Assembly: GCA_902612125.1 (NCBI GenBank)
Contig: CACMBV010000001.1
Coordinates: forward strand, 124,001-188,000
From: an uncultured Verrucomicrobiota bacterium
GTDB taxonomy: Bacteria > Verrucomicrobiota > Verrucomicrobiia > Opitutales > Seribacteraceae
DNA: 64,000 nt
Direction: 5' to 3'
Part shown: positions 20,931-28,392 of the stretch, piece by piece
Position numbering within the stretch: the first letter of the stretch is position 1
How the letters are laid out: the number at the start of each line of letters is the position of its first letter
Position numbers and translations under genes: made by a program
The notes under the pieces: generated by a model
The model's input: only the letters and a program-made list of their open reading frames with translations
Told to the model about the DNA's origin: nothing
The model's database searches: none

Positions 20931-22010
20931 TTAACCCAACTCTTTTTTAAATTGAAAACGATCCATCAAGCAGACTACGACTGTGTGTGGGAGAGTAAGG
21001 ATGGAAATGCCAAGCATTGCCTTTCCCAACCAGTCGAGTTGGATCCCTCGGAAGGAAAGCGGTAGGGCAAGTAAAAACCATAGTCCAACCAAAGCCAAAA
21101 AAGTCATAAGCCCACTTATTTGTAGCCAGCGTGCCTTGAGTTTCAGATAAGCACCTTTCTCCAGACTTTCCTTCCCTATCGGGTCTATCCAGATTATGCG
21201 AAGACTGTGCCGGAGACTGTGCCAAAGTGCGAAGTAGGTCCCAAGTGCCCAAAGGGGAGGAAGCCATAAAAACCAAACCAAGAGAAAACAAGCTTCAAAA
21301 AAGTCAAAAGCCCAGGCTCCCTTCTCATTTTTTTCAAGCTTGTGAAATGATAAAAACAATTGCATCACTGTAAGAATTAGTGGAATTGCGAGAAAAAAGG
21401 ATTGATTTTGGGTGATCCAGACAAGGTCATAATTTACTCGTCCGCCCTGACGGATCATCTCCTCCAAAAACATACGATAAGTCTCGTTACCCAAATAACC
21501 GGGTAAGAGGATCGGAATGCTTCCCCTCGCCATTATGTGTAGAGATTTTAAAAAAAAGGACCGTTCGAGATAGCCCGCCCGGTGCATTTTTACCGATAAG
21601 TATCGATCTCCCTGCCCCCAGTGAAAAATGGTGATGATCAAAAAGAATACAGCCGAAGCCAAAGGCTGGAAATACCAGCCGATCAGATACAGAACCGACA
21701 ACGTTGGGTAAAGTAAAAGTGTGGATATTCTGAATGCCCATGTACTTTTTTTGATCATTCCCCAGATTAATAAATGATCAGCCCCACCATGAGGCATTCC
21801 GAAAAGAAAGAGACTTAAATAAAGCGGGAGTAATTGGTAGGATATGGGCCAATCAGAACTCAATATACCCAAGACACCCATGGGAATAAGAAGTCCAAGC
21901 GTAAGCTTGGTCAAGCCTATCGAATAGGACTTGGGTAAGAGTTCCCCGTTGGATAAGTAAATCCCTATCGGATTCCATTCTATCCATTTCATCAATCTTG
22001 ATTTCTCCAT
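20931..22010 (-). CDS. blh: beta-carotene 15,15'-dioxygenase, Brp/Blh family
   Basis: Polytopic membrane protein that cleaves beta-carotene into two retinals, supplying the rhodopsin chromophore. Conserved His-rich segments of the family are present: FGMPHGGADH, FHWGQGD and LWHSLRHSLRI, which would bind the catalytic iron. Three starts are possible: TTG 22025, ATG 22010 and ATG 21992. The last forms a TGATG junction with the lycopene cyclase stop and has GGAG about 12 bases before it; I give 22010 as a compromise. All options overlap or abut the upstream gene, so translation is probably coupled. Fifth gene of the rhodopsin operon. Confidence 0.93.
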   Translation of the reverse strand: MEKSRLMKWIEWNPIGIYLSNGELLPKSYSIGLTKLTLGLLIPMGVLGILSSDWPISYQLLPLYLSLFLFGMPHGGADHLLIWGMIKKSTWAFRISTLLLYPTLSVLYLIGWYFQPLASAVFFLIITIFHWGQGDRYLSVKMHRAGYLERSFFLKSLHIMARGSIPILLPGYLGNETYRMFLEEMIRQGGRVNYDLVWITQNQSFFLAIPLILTVMQLFLSFHKLEKNEKGAWAFDFFEACFLLVWFLWLPPLWALGTYFALWHSLRHSLRIIWIDPIGKESLEKGAYLKLKARWLQISGLMTFLALVGLWFLLALPLSFRGIQLDWLGKAMLGISILTLPHTVVVCLMDRFQFKKELG

Positions 22011-22687
22011 GCCTGCCAAAGACAAAGCCCCTGCAAGACAAACAAATTAGTTAGGGCAAAGAAGAGGGCTTCCTCAACCGGAAGTATACCCAGTTCAATG
22101 CCCGAACGTGTGGCCTTAGAAATCCTCCAAATACCCTCCGAAATCGCATGAGCATCCACCAGGCAAAGATATATCGTAAAACCAGCCCAAACCGGCAGCC
22201 AGGTCTTAGCACCTGAGACAAGTGTTCTCGCCCCCAGTCCCCACTGAACCATCAAAGGTGGGAATGCCCAGACCAAGATTAGACCGGCATAGGTTCCCGA
22301 ATCACTACTCAAACAGTAAGCCCCAATCAGGCCGGGCATTAAACCCAAAACAAATCCTTTGCCTGAAAAGTTAAGCCTAAAAACTTTCACTTTTTGTGAA
22401 ATCATAGACCATAAAACTCCTGCAAGCATGGTTTGCATGACCATAAATCCATATTCCTCAATGGGCACAAAGCCGATAGTCCCAAGAACTACTCCTTCTG
22501 GATAACTCCAAATATTTTTCATGATCAGGTAGTTATCCCACGGGGTGGTGTAAACCAATGCAATAGCACTCATCACTCCAATGCCCGAGAGGGTGTTCCG
22601 ATCAAGGCATTTTTTTTGGCCAGCCCAGGTAGTAAAGGCAAGTAATGGAATGCCTATCAATTGAATTAGGAACTCCAGGTAGGTCAT
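21992..22687 (-). CDS. crtYcd: lycopene cyclase, CrtYcd type (membrane, two-repeat)
   Basis: 231 residues with six or seven predicted membrane segments. It has the two internal repeats of the heterodimeric/archaeal/fungal-type lycopene beta-cyclase family: PWDN at 49-52 with VPIEE at 74-78 in the first half, and LPVEE at 202-206 in the second. It cyclises lycopene to beta-carotene, the substrate of the next gene. This is not the soluble FAD-dependent CrtY common in proteobacterial proteorhodopsin clusters. The stop is six bases past the end of the desaturase-synthase fusion, and it overlaps Blh. Confidence 0.88.
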   Translation of the reverse strand: MTYLEFLIQLIGIPLLAFTTWAGQKKCLDRNTLSGIGVMSAIALVYTTPWDNYLIMKNIWSYPEGVVLGTIGFVPIEEYGFMVMQTMLAGVLWSMISQKVKVFRLNFSGKGFVLGLMPGLIGAYCLSSDSGTYAGLILVWAFPPLMVQWGLGARTLVSGAKTWLPVWAGFTIYLCLVDAHAISEGIWRISKATRSGIELGILPVEEALFFALTNLFVLQGLCLWQAWRNQD

Positions 22688-22693
22688 ATTTTA

Positions 22694-25009
22694 TCAGGAT
22701 ACAAAGGCCCGAAAGAAGGAGGGTAGTAAGATTCTCATTTTTTTCGTCCCTGTTACCACTGCCCGGTTTGCATGATAGAAAGACGGATCTTTTTTAATAA
22801 GTTCACCAATTTCCTGATACATGCGACCCGCCCAGCGGACCACAATCCTCATTCTTAGCGGTAGATAACGAATTCCTGCTTCTCCACTGGCATACCTTTG
22901 ATCCGCAAGCCTGAGCAGGCGGCTCTTAACTAGATTAATTTCTGCCAGAGATTTTGAATTCTCTGATAGCAGGGTGGAAACGGTGGGTAAGTTTTCAAAA
23001 AAATCTGCGGGTAGGTAAATCCTGTCTTTTTCCGCATCTTCATGAACATCCCGGCAGATATTTGTAAGTTGCATCGCGATACCCAGATCATCGGCATGCT
23101 GCAAGGCTTCTGTATCCGTAACTCCAAAAATTGGACAAGTCATCAATCCAATCGTTCCTGCCACTCCATGACAATATTTAATCAGCTCAGCTTCCGATTG
23201 AACCCGCACACGGTTCTGTTCACCGATCATCGCTTCCATTAATTCTGTCAGAGGCAACGAGGCCAAACCCCACCTGGCCTGAAGGAATCGATAATGGTCA
23301 AGGAGTTCGTGCGGATGATGATTTTTCCAACAGGTCATCGCTTCCTTCAGTTTCTCCCCTTCCCCCTCGTCCGCCCAATCATCCAGGGTCCTGCAAACAT
23401 AATATAACCTAAAAACAGCTTCAGCTCTTTCCTTCGGTAGCAGGAAGGAAGCAAGCGAGAAGGTACGACTTTTGGAGCGGAAAATCCGGTGAAATGCAAC
23501 CTCCTCACCGAGTCGGGAAGGGGGTACCAGTTTTTCCACCACCTTAGCCGAAGAGACCACTCCCGGAACTCCGGCTCCGGGGTGCGTACCCGCGCCGCAG
23601 AAATAAAGATTCTCCAGGTCTTCTGACCGGTTATGAAAACGAAACCATGCGGATTGCCGAAAGAGAGGGGCTATCGAAAACCCGCTACCCCATAAAGTGT
23701 TAAATTTACCTTCAAAATCGTCTGGAGTCACAAAATGAGAAACTTTGAGGCAGTCTCCCAGGCCGGGAAGCAGGGTTTTCTCCAACTGAGTCTGCACTTG
23801 CATGCGAATCCGCTCCCCCGCCTCCCGCCAATCAATATTGGCCAGCTTATTGGGGACTGGTGCCAGCACATAAAAAGCATCGCCGTCCTTCGGGGCCATA
23901 CTCGGATCCGTCGCTGACGGGCGGTGCAGGTAAAGACTCAGATCATCGGAAAGGATTTTCCGACCGTAAATATCTTTGAGCAATTCCTTGAAAGCCTTTC
24001 CCATGATGATGGTATGATGCTCGACACCGGGATAAGAACGACTCGTTCCAAAATACCAAACAAATAGGCCCATGGAAAATGAGAGGCGACCGAGTCTTTT
24101 GTCCGTCCATTTCGATCGGTGCTTGGCGGGAATTAAATCCCGGTATACCTTAGGAGGATCGGCGTCAAAAACGATCAAGTCGGCAGATTTTAGCTCCCCT
24201 GACTGCAGACGAATACCCGAGGCTTTTTTCCCCTCGACAAGCACCTCATTTACTTGCTGATTGAGCTCAAGTTTAACCCCCGCTTCCCTCATTAATGTTA
24301 CCAAGGCTTGGACCAATGCTCCGGTTCCTCCTTTGGGGAACCAAACTCCCCATTTTCTTTCCAAGTAATGAATAAGGCAATAAATGGAAGTGGTTTGCAG
24401 AGGATTTCCTCCGACTAAAAGGGGATGAATACTAAATGCCCGGCGTAAACGGTCATCCTTAAGAAAATTGCCAACCAGGGAATAAACTGAAAGGTAGCTT
24501 TTTAGGGCGAGAAGAGCCGGAACTTGAAAAATCATAGTCCGGAATCGATGAAAAGGTTGATCCGCCAGTTTTTCAAAACCCACGGCAAATATGTTTTTGG
24601 AGAAGTCGACCAGTTTTTCATATCCCGACCCTTCACCAGGAGAAAGACGGTTGATCTCGGCGATAGTATCTTCAAGACGTCCTCCGTAGTCCAATTTTGA
24701 ACCATCCACAAACTCAAACCGATACCAAGGCTCAACAGGAAGAAAATCTACATAATCCGATCTTTTTTTACCATACAGCTCGAATAGTTCATCAAACAAA
24801 AAAGGAGCTGTTATGACTGTTGGGCCTCCATCAAATTTATATTCCTCTATTTCGTATACTTGGGCCCGACCACCCGCTTTTGGATTATTATCAACCACGG
24901 AGACTTCATAGCCAAGTCTTCTAAGTCGTAAACTCATGGCTAGGCCGCCAAAACCGGCACCAACAACAATGGCTTTACGGGGGGGACAGGGATGGTTCCC
25001 GTTGATCAC
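22694..25009 (-). CDS. crtIB: phytoene desaturase - phytoene synthase fusion (CrtI-CrtB)
   Basis: 771 residues encoding two enzymes in one chain. Residues 12-495 are CrtI: the FAD-binding GAGFGG at 17-22, the segment FPKGGTGALVQAL at 224-236, and the C-terminal NLYFCGAGTHPGAGVPGV at 467-484. Residues 503-771 are phytoene synthase with both Asp-rich motifs, DDWAD at 543-547 and DVHED at 654-658, plus the SKSRTFSLAS start. A short linker (about 496-502) joins them without a stop or frameshift. It condenses GGPP to phytoene and desaturates it to lycopene. It lies 34 bases downstream of the GGPP synthase and six bases upstream of lycopene cyclase. Both halves appear catalytically complete. Confidence 0.93.
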   Translation of the reverse strand: MINGNHPCPPRKAIVVGAGFGGLAMSLRLRRLGYEVSVVDNNPKAGGRAQVYEIEEYKFDGGPTVITAPFLFDELFELYGKKRSDYVDFLPVEPWYRFEFVDGSKLDYGGRLEDTIAEINRLSPGEGSGYEKLVDFSKNIFAVGFEKLADQPFHRFRTMIFQVPALLALKSYLSVYSLVGNFLKDDRLRRAFSIHPLLVGGNPLQTTSIYCLIHYLERKWGVWFPKGGTGALVQALVTLMREAGVKLELNQQVNEVLVEGKKASGIRLQSGELKSADLIVFDADPPKVYRDLIPAKHRSKWTDKRLGRLSFSMGLFVWYFGTSRSYPGVEHHTIIMGKAFKELLKDIYGRKILSDDLSLYLHRPSATDPSMAPKDGDAFYVLAPVPNKLANIDWREAGERIRMQVQTQLEKTLLPGLGDCLKVSHFVTPDDFEGKFNTLWGSGFSIAPLFRQSAWFRFHNRSEDLENLYFCGAGTHPGAGVPGVVSSAKVVEKLVPPSRLGEEVAFHRIFRSKSRTFSLASFLLPKERAEAVFRLYYVCRTLDDWADEGEGEKLKEAMTCWKNHHPHELLDHYRFLQARWGLASLPLTELMEAMIGEQNRVRVQSEAELIKYCHGVAGTIGLMTCPIFGVTDTEALQHADDLGIAMQLTNICRDVHEDAEKDRIYLPADFFENLPTVSTLLSENSKSLAEINLVKSRLLRLADQRYASGEAGIRYLPLRMRIVVRWAGRMYQEIGELIKKDPSFYHANRAVVTGTKKMRILLPSFFRAFVS

Positions 25010-25043
25010 TTATGTGCGGAGGGGTTACCCAAACGATCAATAG

Positions 25044-25955
25044 TTAGGAATTACCCAAGATTTTTCTGGCTGGCTGAATGGGAGAAGTGAGGGTGATGAA
25101 CGGTTTAATAACACCGGTAAAAAAATCGCTCATTTCAGGGACATGGAGTTTAGCTAAGTCCATTGCAGATGTAATCAGGCTTACTTGAAAATCTTCAATA
25201 AATTCTTGATGTTTCCCATCGTAGGAAGCTGAATTTTCCAAAAGGTAGTATAAATTGGGTCTATTATTCTGAAAGTCGGATGGATTCCTGCGACCTTTTT
25301 TGATTCCATAATAATCAGACTGATCATCACGGATTTGGTAAGCGACCGCCAAGTTTGTGAAGATTTCAGTAATAGAATTAAGGACCAATTGGTTTTTTCT
25401 GGCTGCGATAGCCACACAACGGGCAGGCAGGGCAAACATGACCCCGGTTTTTTCTCGAGACATTTCTGTGTAGCCTGAAAGCACATCGCTTGTAATTTTG
25501 GATGAAAAGTCTAATTCTTTGAAAGCACCCTTGACCGCAGTATAGACACAGTTTGATATTTCCGATGACCAAGAAGCCTTTACTGTTGGTTCGATGCTAA
25601 TGAGGGCTGAGACTTTCAATGATTTGGCAATCAGTAAGTCTCCTAGTAAGAGTGCTTTTTCTTTACCGTATTTTTTCCACGGGGTTTCATATCCCCTTCT
25701 CTCTGCATCATCGTCTATCAAATCATCATGGATGAGACTGGCATTGTGAAGAAGGTCAGTGAAAGCAGCTATGTCTAGTAGCAAATCTTCTTTCAGGCCA
25801 AAAGATTTACCAACGGAGAAACAAATTTTGGCACGAACTTTTTGACCAGACCAGAAATACGGGTCTTCCACAAAGTCCCTGAGTATGGGATCTTCACAAA
25901 AGTAGTTCCTGAGCCGCCATTGAAGACGGCTCAGGAAGTCTAAACTACAATCCAT
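25044..25955 (-). CDS. crtE: geranylgeranyl diphosphate synthase (polyprenyl synthetase)
   Basis: 303 residues. Both Asp-rich motifs of trans-prenyltransferases are present: DDLID at 77-81 (SLIHDDLIDDDAERRG) and DDQSD at 210-214. The Lys-Thr pair in SREKTG and the QI preceding the second motif also fit. It makes the C20 precursor for carotenoid synthesis and is the second gene of the rhodopsin operon, 22 bases after the rhodopsin stop. Product length (C20) is inferred from context. Confidence 0.92.
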   Translation of the reverse strand: MDCSLDFLSRLQWRLRNYFCEDPILRDFVEDPYFWSGQKVRAKICFSVGKSFGLKEDLLLDIAAFTDLLHNASLIHDDLIDDDAERRGYETPWKKYGKEKALLLGDLLIAKSLKVSALISIEPTVKASWSSEISNCVYTAVKGAFKELDFSSKITSDVLSGYTEMSREKTGVMFALPARCVAIAARKNQLVLNSITEIFTNLAVAYQIRDDQSDYYGIKKGRRNPSDFQNNRPNLYYLLENSASYDGKHQEFIEDFQVSLITSAMDLAKLHVPEMSDFFTGVIKPFITLTSPIQPARKILGNS

Positions 25956-25977
25956 AGATTGTGTATCTAGTGGAAAA

Positions 25978-26793
25978 TTAAACTGTCTGTTCGCTCTCGC
26001 TATCGCTTACAGCTGCGACCCAGATGGCAAGTCCAAAGGCTGCCTTGTTTACCAAATCTGCCAAATTGTAAATAATGTTTAATGCTTCGCTGTCATTGCT
26101 TCCACCACCCATATAGGCGATATAATAACCTAGCGGATAAATAGCCCAGCCAAAGGTTACAATAGCACGAATGGTTTTAAATGCCTGCTGACTGGCTGCA
26201 TTACCGCTGTTTTCGTTGAGCTTGGAAGCTTCCCCTTTGAAAATTTCGTAGATTATGTAAAGCCAACCAGCCATGCCGACGACAAAAGCAGGACCGACAT
26301 CTGCATAGCCAGCTTCCCCAGCATACCCACCAACCAACATAACAATTGAAGCGATAAGTAACTTCCAAAAAAGTTCCACGCTCACCTTGGTAACTGCTGC
26401 GAGAATTAAATAAAACTCGACAATCTGTAGTGGTACAGTGATAAGCCAATCAATATATCTAAAAACTGTGGGACTTGTTCCAGTGTTGACCCAAACTTCT
26501 CTCATGTACATGTAATGCCAAAATGCAATACCGGTTACCAGTCCAGCCACTGTTAGGGAAGTTTTCCATTTACCCTTAACGCGATCACGCTCGATGAAGA
26601 AAAATACCGTGGCGGCGAGCATCATGGCCGTAGCAAGCCAGAAACTTACTCCCACAAAGTCGTCTGGAAGAAGGGAACCGTCGTAAACAATTTCAGTTGC
26701 TTCAGGTTCTTCTTCTGCATGGTCATCCGCAAATGTCACAAATGGGATGAAGATTGAACTTAATAGTATGAGTAGGATGTTTTTCGTTTTCAC
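25978..26793 (-). CDS. proteorhodopsin, blue-absorbing type proton pump
   Basis: 271 residues including a signal peptide (about 1-22) and seven membrane helices. The retinal Lys is K250 in DLVNKAAFGLAIW. In RYIDWLITVPLQIVEFYL the proton acceptor is D115, with T119 and donor E126, i.e. the DTE set of outward proton pumps. The spectral tuning position (105 in the standard proteorhodopsin) is Gln123, which predicts blue absorption. H93 in FWHYMYMR matches the acceptor-linked His75. By my alignment the position that is Gly in antenna-binding xanthorhodopsin is Phe170, so a keto-carotenoid antenna is unlikely. The start is GTG at 26793 with no Shine-Dalgarno sequence. First gene of the operon. Confidence 0.97.
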   Translation of the reverse strand: MKTKNILLILLSSIFIPFVTFADDHAEEEPEATEIVYDGSLLPDDFVGVSFWLATAMMLAATVFFFIERDRVKGKWKTSLTVAGLVTGIAFWHYMYMREVWVNTGTSPTVFRYIDWLITVPLQIVEFYLILAAVTKVSVELFWKLLIASIVMLVGGYAGEAGYADVGPAFVVGMAGWLYIIYEIFKGEASKLNENSGNAASQQAFKTIRAIVTFGWAIYPLGYYIAYMGGGSNDSEALNIIYNLADLVNKAAFGLAIWVAAVSDSESEQTV

Positions 26794-26800
26794 AGGATAT

Positions 26801-26830
26801 ATTTTATGTTTTGAGTTTGGGGTTCGTAAA
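26801..26830 (-). promoter_or_regulatory. probable promoter of the proteorhodopsin operon
   Basis: On the minus strand TTTACG (26830-26825), an 18-base spacer and TAAAAT (26806-26801) resemble sigma70 hexamers (4/6 and 5/6 matches). The -10 element ends seven bases before the GTG start, so transcription would begin at or next to the start codon. That agrees with the missing Shine-Dalgarno sequence. The -35 element overlaps a perfect palindrome. Confidence 0.45.
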
Positions 26831-26838
26831 ATACGAAC
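26822..26838. promoter_or_regulatory. 17-base perfect palindrome, candidate operator of the rhodopsin operon
   Basis: GTTCGTAAAATACGAAC has two 7-base arms (GTTCGTA/TACGAAC) around AAA. It lies 29 bases upstream of the proteorhodopsin start and overlaps the proposed -35 hexamer, a typical place for a repressor. No regulator gene is adjacent. Confidence 0.45.
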
Positions 26839-26948
26839 TAAGATAAAAGGAGATTTTCGTTCATATTACAAATAAAAAATAGTCTATGGATCAGTTACCC
26901 ATTTTACTTATTGCATGCATTCTGACCTGATTTTCCATTTTTTCGGTA

Positions 26949-26976
26949 TGGGTTGTCAACCCACTTTATTTTTTTT
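26949..26976 (+). terminator. hairpin plus T-run, intrinsic-terminator-like on the plus strand
   Basis: TGGGTT (26949-26954), loop GTC and AACCCA (26958-26963) form a 6-base-pair stem followed by CTTTATTTTTTTT. This is a terminator shape for plus-strand transcription, yet no plus-strand gene lies upstream because the rhodopsin operon runs the other way. It could end an antisense or small RNA, or be a relic. Confidence 0.35.
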
Positions 26977-27134
26977 GACCAAAAAATAACTCAAGCTACC
27001 ATCACATTTAAATCTTTCATCAATGAATTTGAAAGCTTAGAGGGCATTGGAGTAAACATTCTTAAATCTCTCAACCATGCTCCAACAAAAGAAAGAAACT
27101 AGCGATTTCAAGATATCCCAGGCAAAAGAGAATT

Positions 27135-27428
27135 TTAGGCAGCTAAGGATTTTAAATTTTTTGGTTTGCTAAGCGGTGCATAATCCAGATCAATCCCATT
27201 GGTGTCCAAGAACAACACCCCGATGTATTTAAGTTCCGGTGATCTTTCTATTGTTCCAGTATTAATGAGATTCTTTTTAGTAAAGAAAGTCTAACTTCTT
27301 GCTCGTCGTTCTTGCTCCTATGCCGGATTGGTGTGCTGATACGCTAATTGCTTCCCCTTGTTATCAAGTGCCCACCAGTTCAAATTTTCTGGATCTGGAG
27401 TGATCGTGACTAGTATTGCAATTTTCAT
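27135..27428 (-). pseudogene. decayed gene remnant with leucine-rich-repeat-like tail
   Basis: Directly after the EEP-family gene, ATG at 27428 opens a 36-codon frame (VTITPDPENLNWWALDN) ending in TAG. Further on, in another frame, comes a coherent stretch reading LKYIGVLFLDTNGIDLDY, then APLSKPKNLKSLAA, ending in TAA at 27137-27135. The second part has the spacing of a leucine-rich repeat. Together they look like the two ends of a broken gene. The remaining upstream bases to 26977 hold only a short plus-strand frame with helix-hairpin-helix-like residues (LEGIGVNILKSL), which I do not call. Confidence 0.3.
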
Positions 27429-27435
27429 TTAATCC

Positions 27436-28293
27436 CTACTTCCGTAGTTTAAGTGTGGCAGTCACCGGATAATGATCGGACGGATATCTCCCCCCGAACT
27501 CTGAACGATCAATGTTTGCTGATAAGACACGAAAATTTCTCGTGCACAGAACCCAGTCAATTCGATTACCGGAGGTTCTTCCATTCCAACCGCTCAAGGT
27601 GCTCTCTTCTGTGGTATGTCTGGTATGTATGACCCTGAAAGTATCGACTATTCTCCCCCCTACCAATCTTAAATAAGGGTCACTTCCTTCTTTAGCATTA
27701 AAATCCCCGGTTAGAATCACCCGGGCATCTTCGTGCAAATCTTGAATCCTTTTTTTCAAAAGAAGAGCCGCTTTTTTTCTCGATTCTCTTCCCTTATGAT
27801 CAAAATGAGTGTTGATGAAAAAGATTTCCTGTTTGTCATTCATTTTATCCCTTAACAAAGTCCAGTTGGCGATCCTGGGCAGGGAGGAATCCCAGCTTTT
27901 ACTTTCAACGATGTCGGGTGTTTCCGACAACCAGAAAGTTTTTCCCTCCAGCATTTCATATCGATCCTTGCGATACATGATGGCACATTGCTCTCCTAGT
28001 TCCATACGACGACTTCTCCCATAATAAGCATAATCGGAAAGCCTTTCTTTCAGGTATTCCTCCTGCACCTCCCAAACCTCCTGTAAACCCAGAAGATCGG
28101 GTTCGAAATTCTCAATGGTTTTAAGCACCAATTCTTTTCTCTTGTCCCAGTGATTCTCACCATCATTGGCCACGCCTAGCCGGATATTGAAACTCATTAC
28201 CCTTAAATCCGACTCCCTGGAAAATACCGAGCCTAAGAAAATTAATAGAAATATCAAAAGACAGGATAATTTTCGGTTTGCATGAATGGGCAT
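27436..28293 (-). CDS. secreted endonuclease/exonuclease/phosphatase-family protein
   Basis: 285 residues with a signal peptide (about 1-25). Family motifs follow in order: VMSFNIRLG, LLGLQEVWEVQ (catalytic Glu), FINTHFDHKG, ILTGDFNAKEGSDPY (Asp/Asn) and SDHYPVTATL (terminal His). Members of this DNase I-like fold cleave phosphodiester bonds in nucleic acids, sphingolipids or inositol phosphates. The short secreted form is common in Bacteroidetes and Verrucomicrobia and is often annotated as an extracellular nuclease or phosphatase. It is divergent from the CE1-type esterase gene and has no operon partner. Confidence 0.9.
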   Translation of the reverse strand: MPIHANRKLSCLLIFLLIFLGSVFSRESDLRVMSFNIRLGVANDGENHWDKRKELVLKTIENFEPDLLGLQEVWEVQEEYLKERLSDYAYYGRSRRMELGEQCAIMYRKDRYEMLEGKTFWLSETPDIVESKSWDSSLPRIANWTLLRDKMNDKQEIFFINTHFDHKGRESRKKAALLLKKRIQDLHEDARVILTGDFNAKEGSDPYLRLVGGRIVDTFRVIHTRHTTEESTLSGWNGRTSGNRIDWVLCTRNFRVLSANIDRSEFGGRYPSDHYPVTATLKLRK

Positions 28294-28392
28294 AAAATTC
28301 TTTCAAACCAGTTGAACAGGCATCGTCAAGATAGAGAGTAGGAAATAAACCAAACGATTTGACTATCTTACCGCGGAAGACTTTCTTAAATC

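Noticed and set aside
22694-25009. Possibility that the CrtI-CrtB fusion is an artefact of a lost stop codon
   Set aside because: Both halves and the short linker are in one clean frame with no in-frame start at the synthase boundary; kept as a true fusion, subject to read support.
25978-26793. Sodium or chloride pump, or sensory rhodopsin
   Set aside because: Motif residues are D-T-E, not NDQ or NTQ, and no transducer gene is adjacent.
26989-27102. Plus-strand frame with helix-hairpin-helix-like residues (LEGIGVNILKSL), possible UvrC tail
   Set aside because: Similarity is limited to about a dozen residues, there is no start and the frame is short; chance cannot be excluded.
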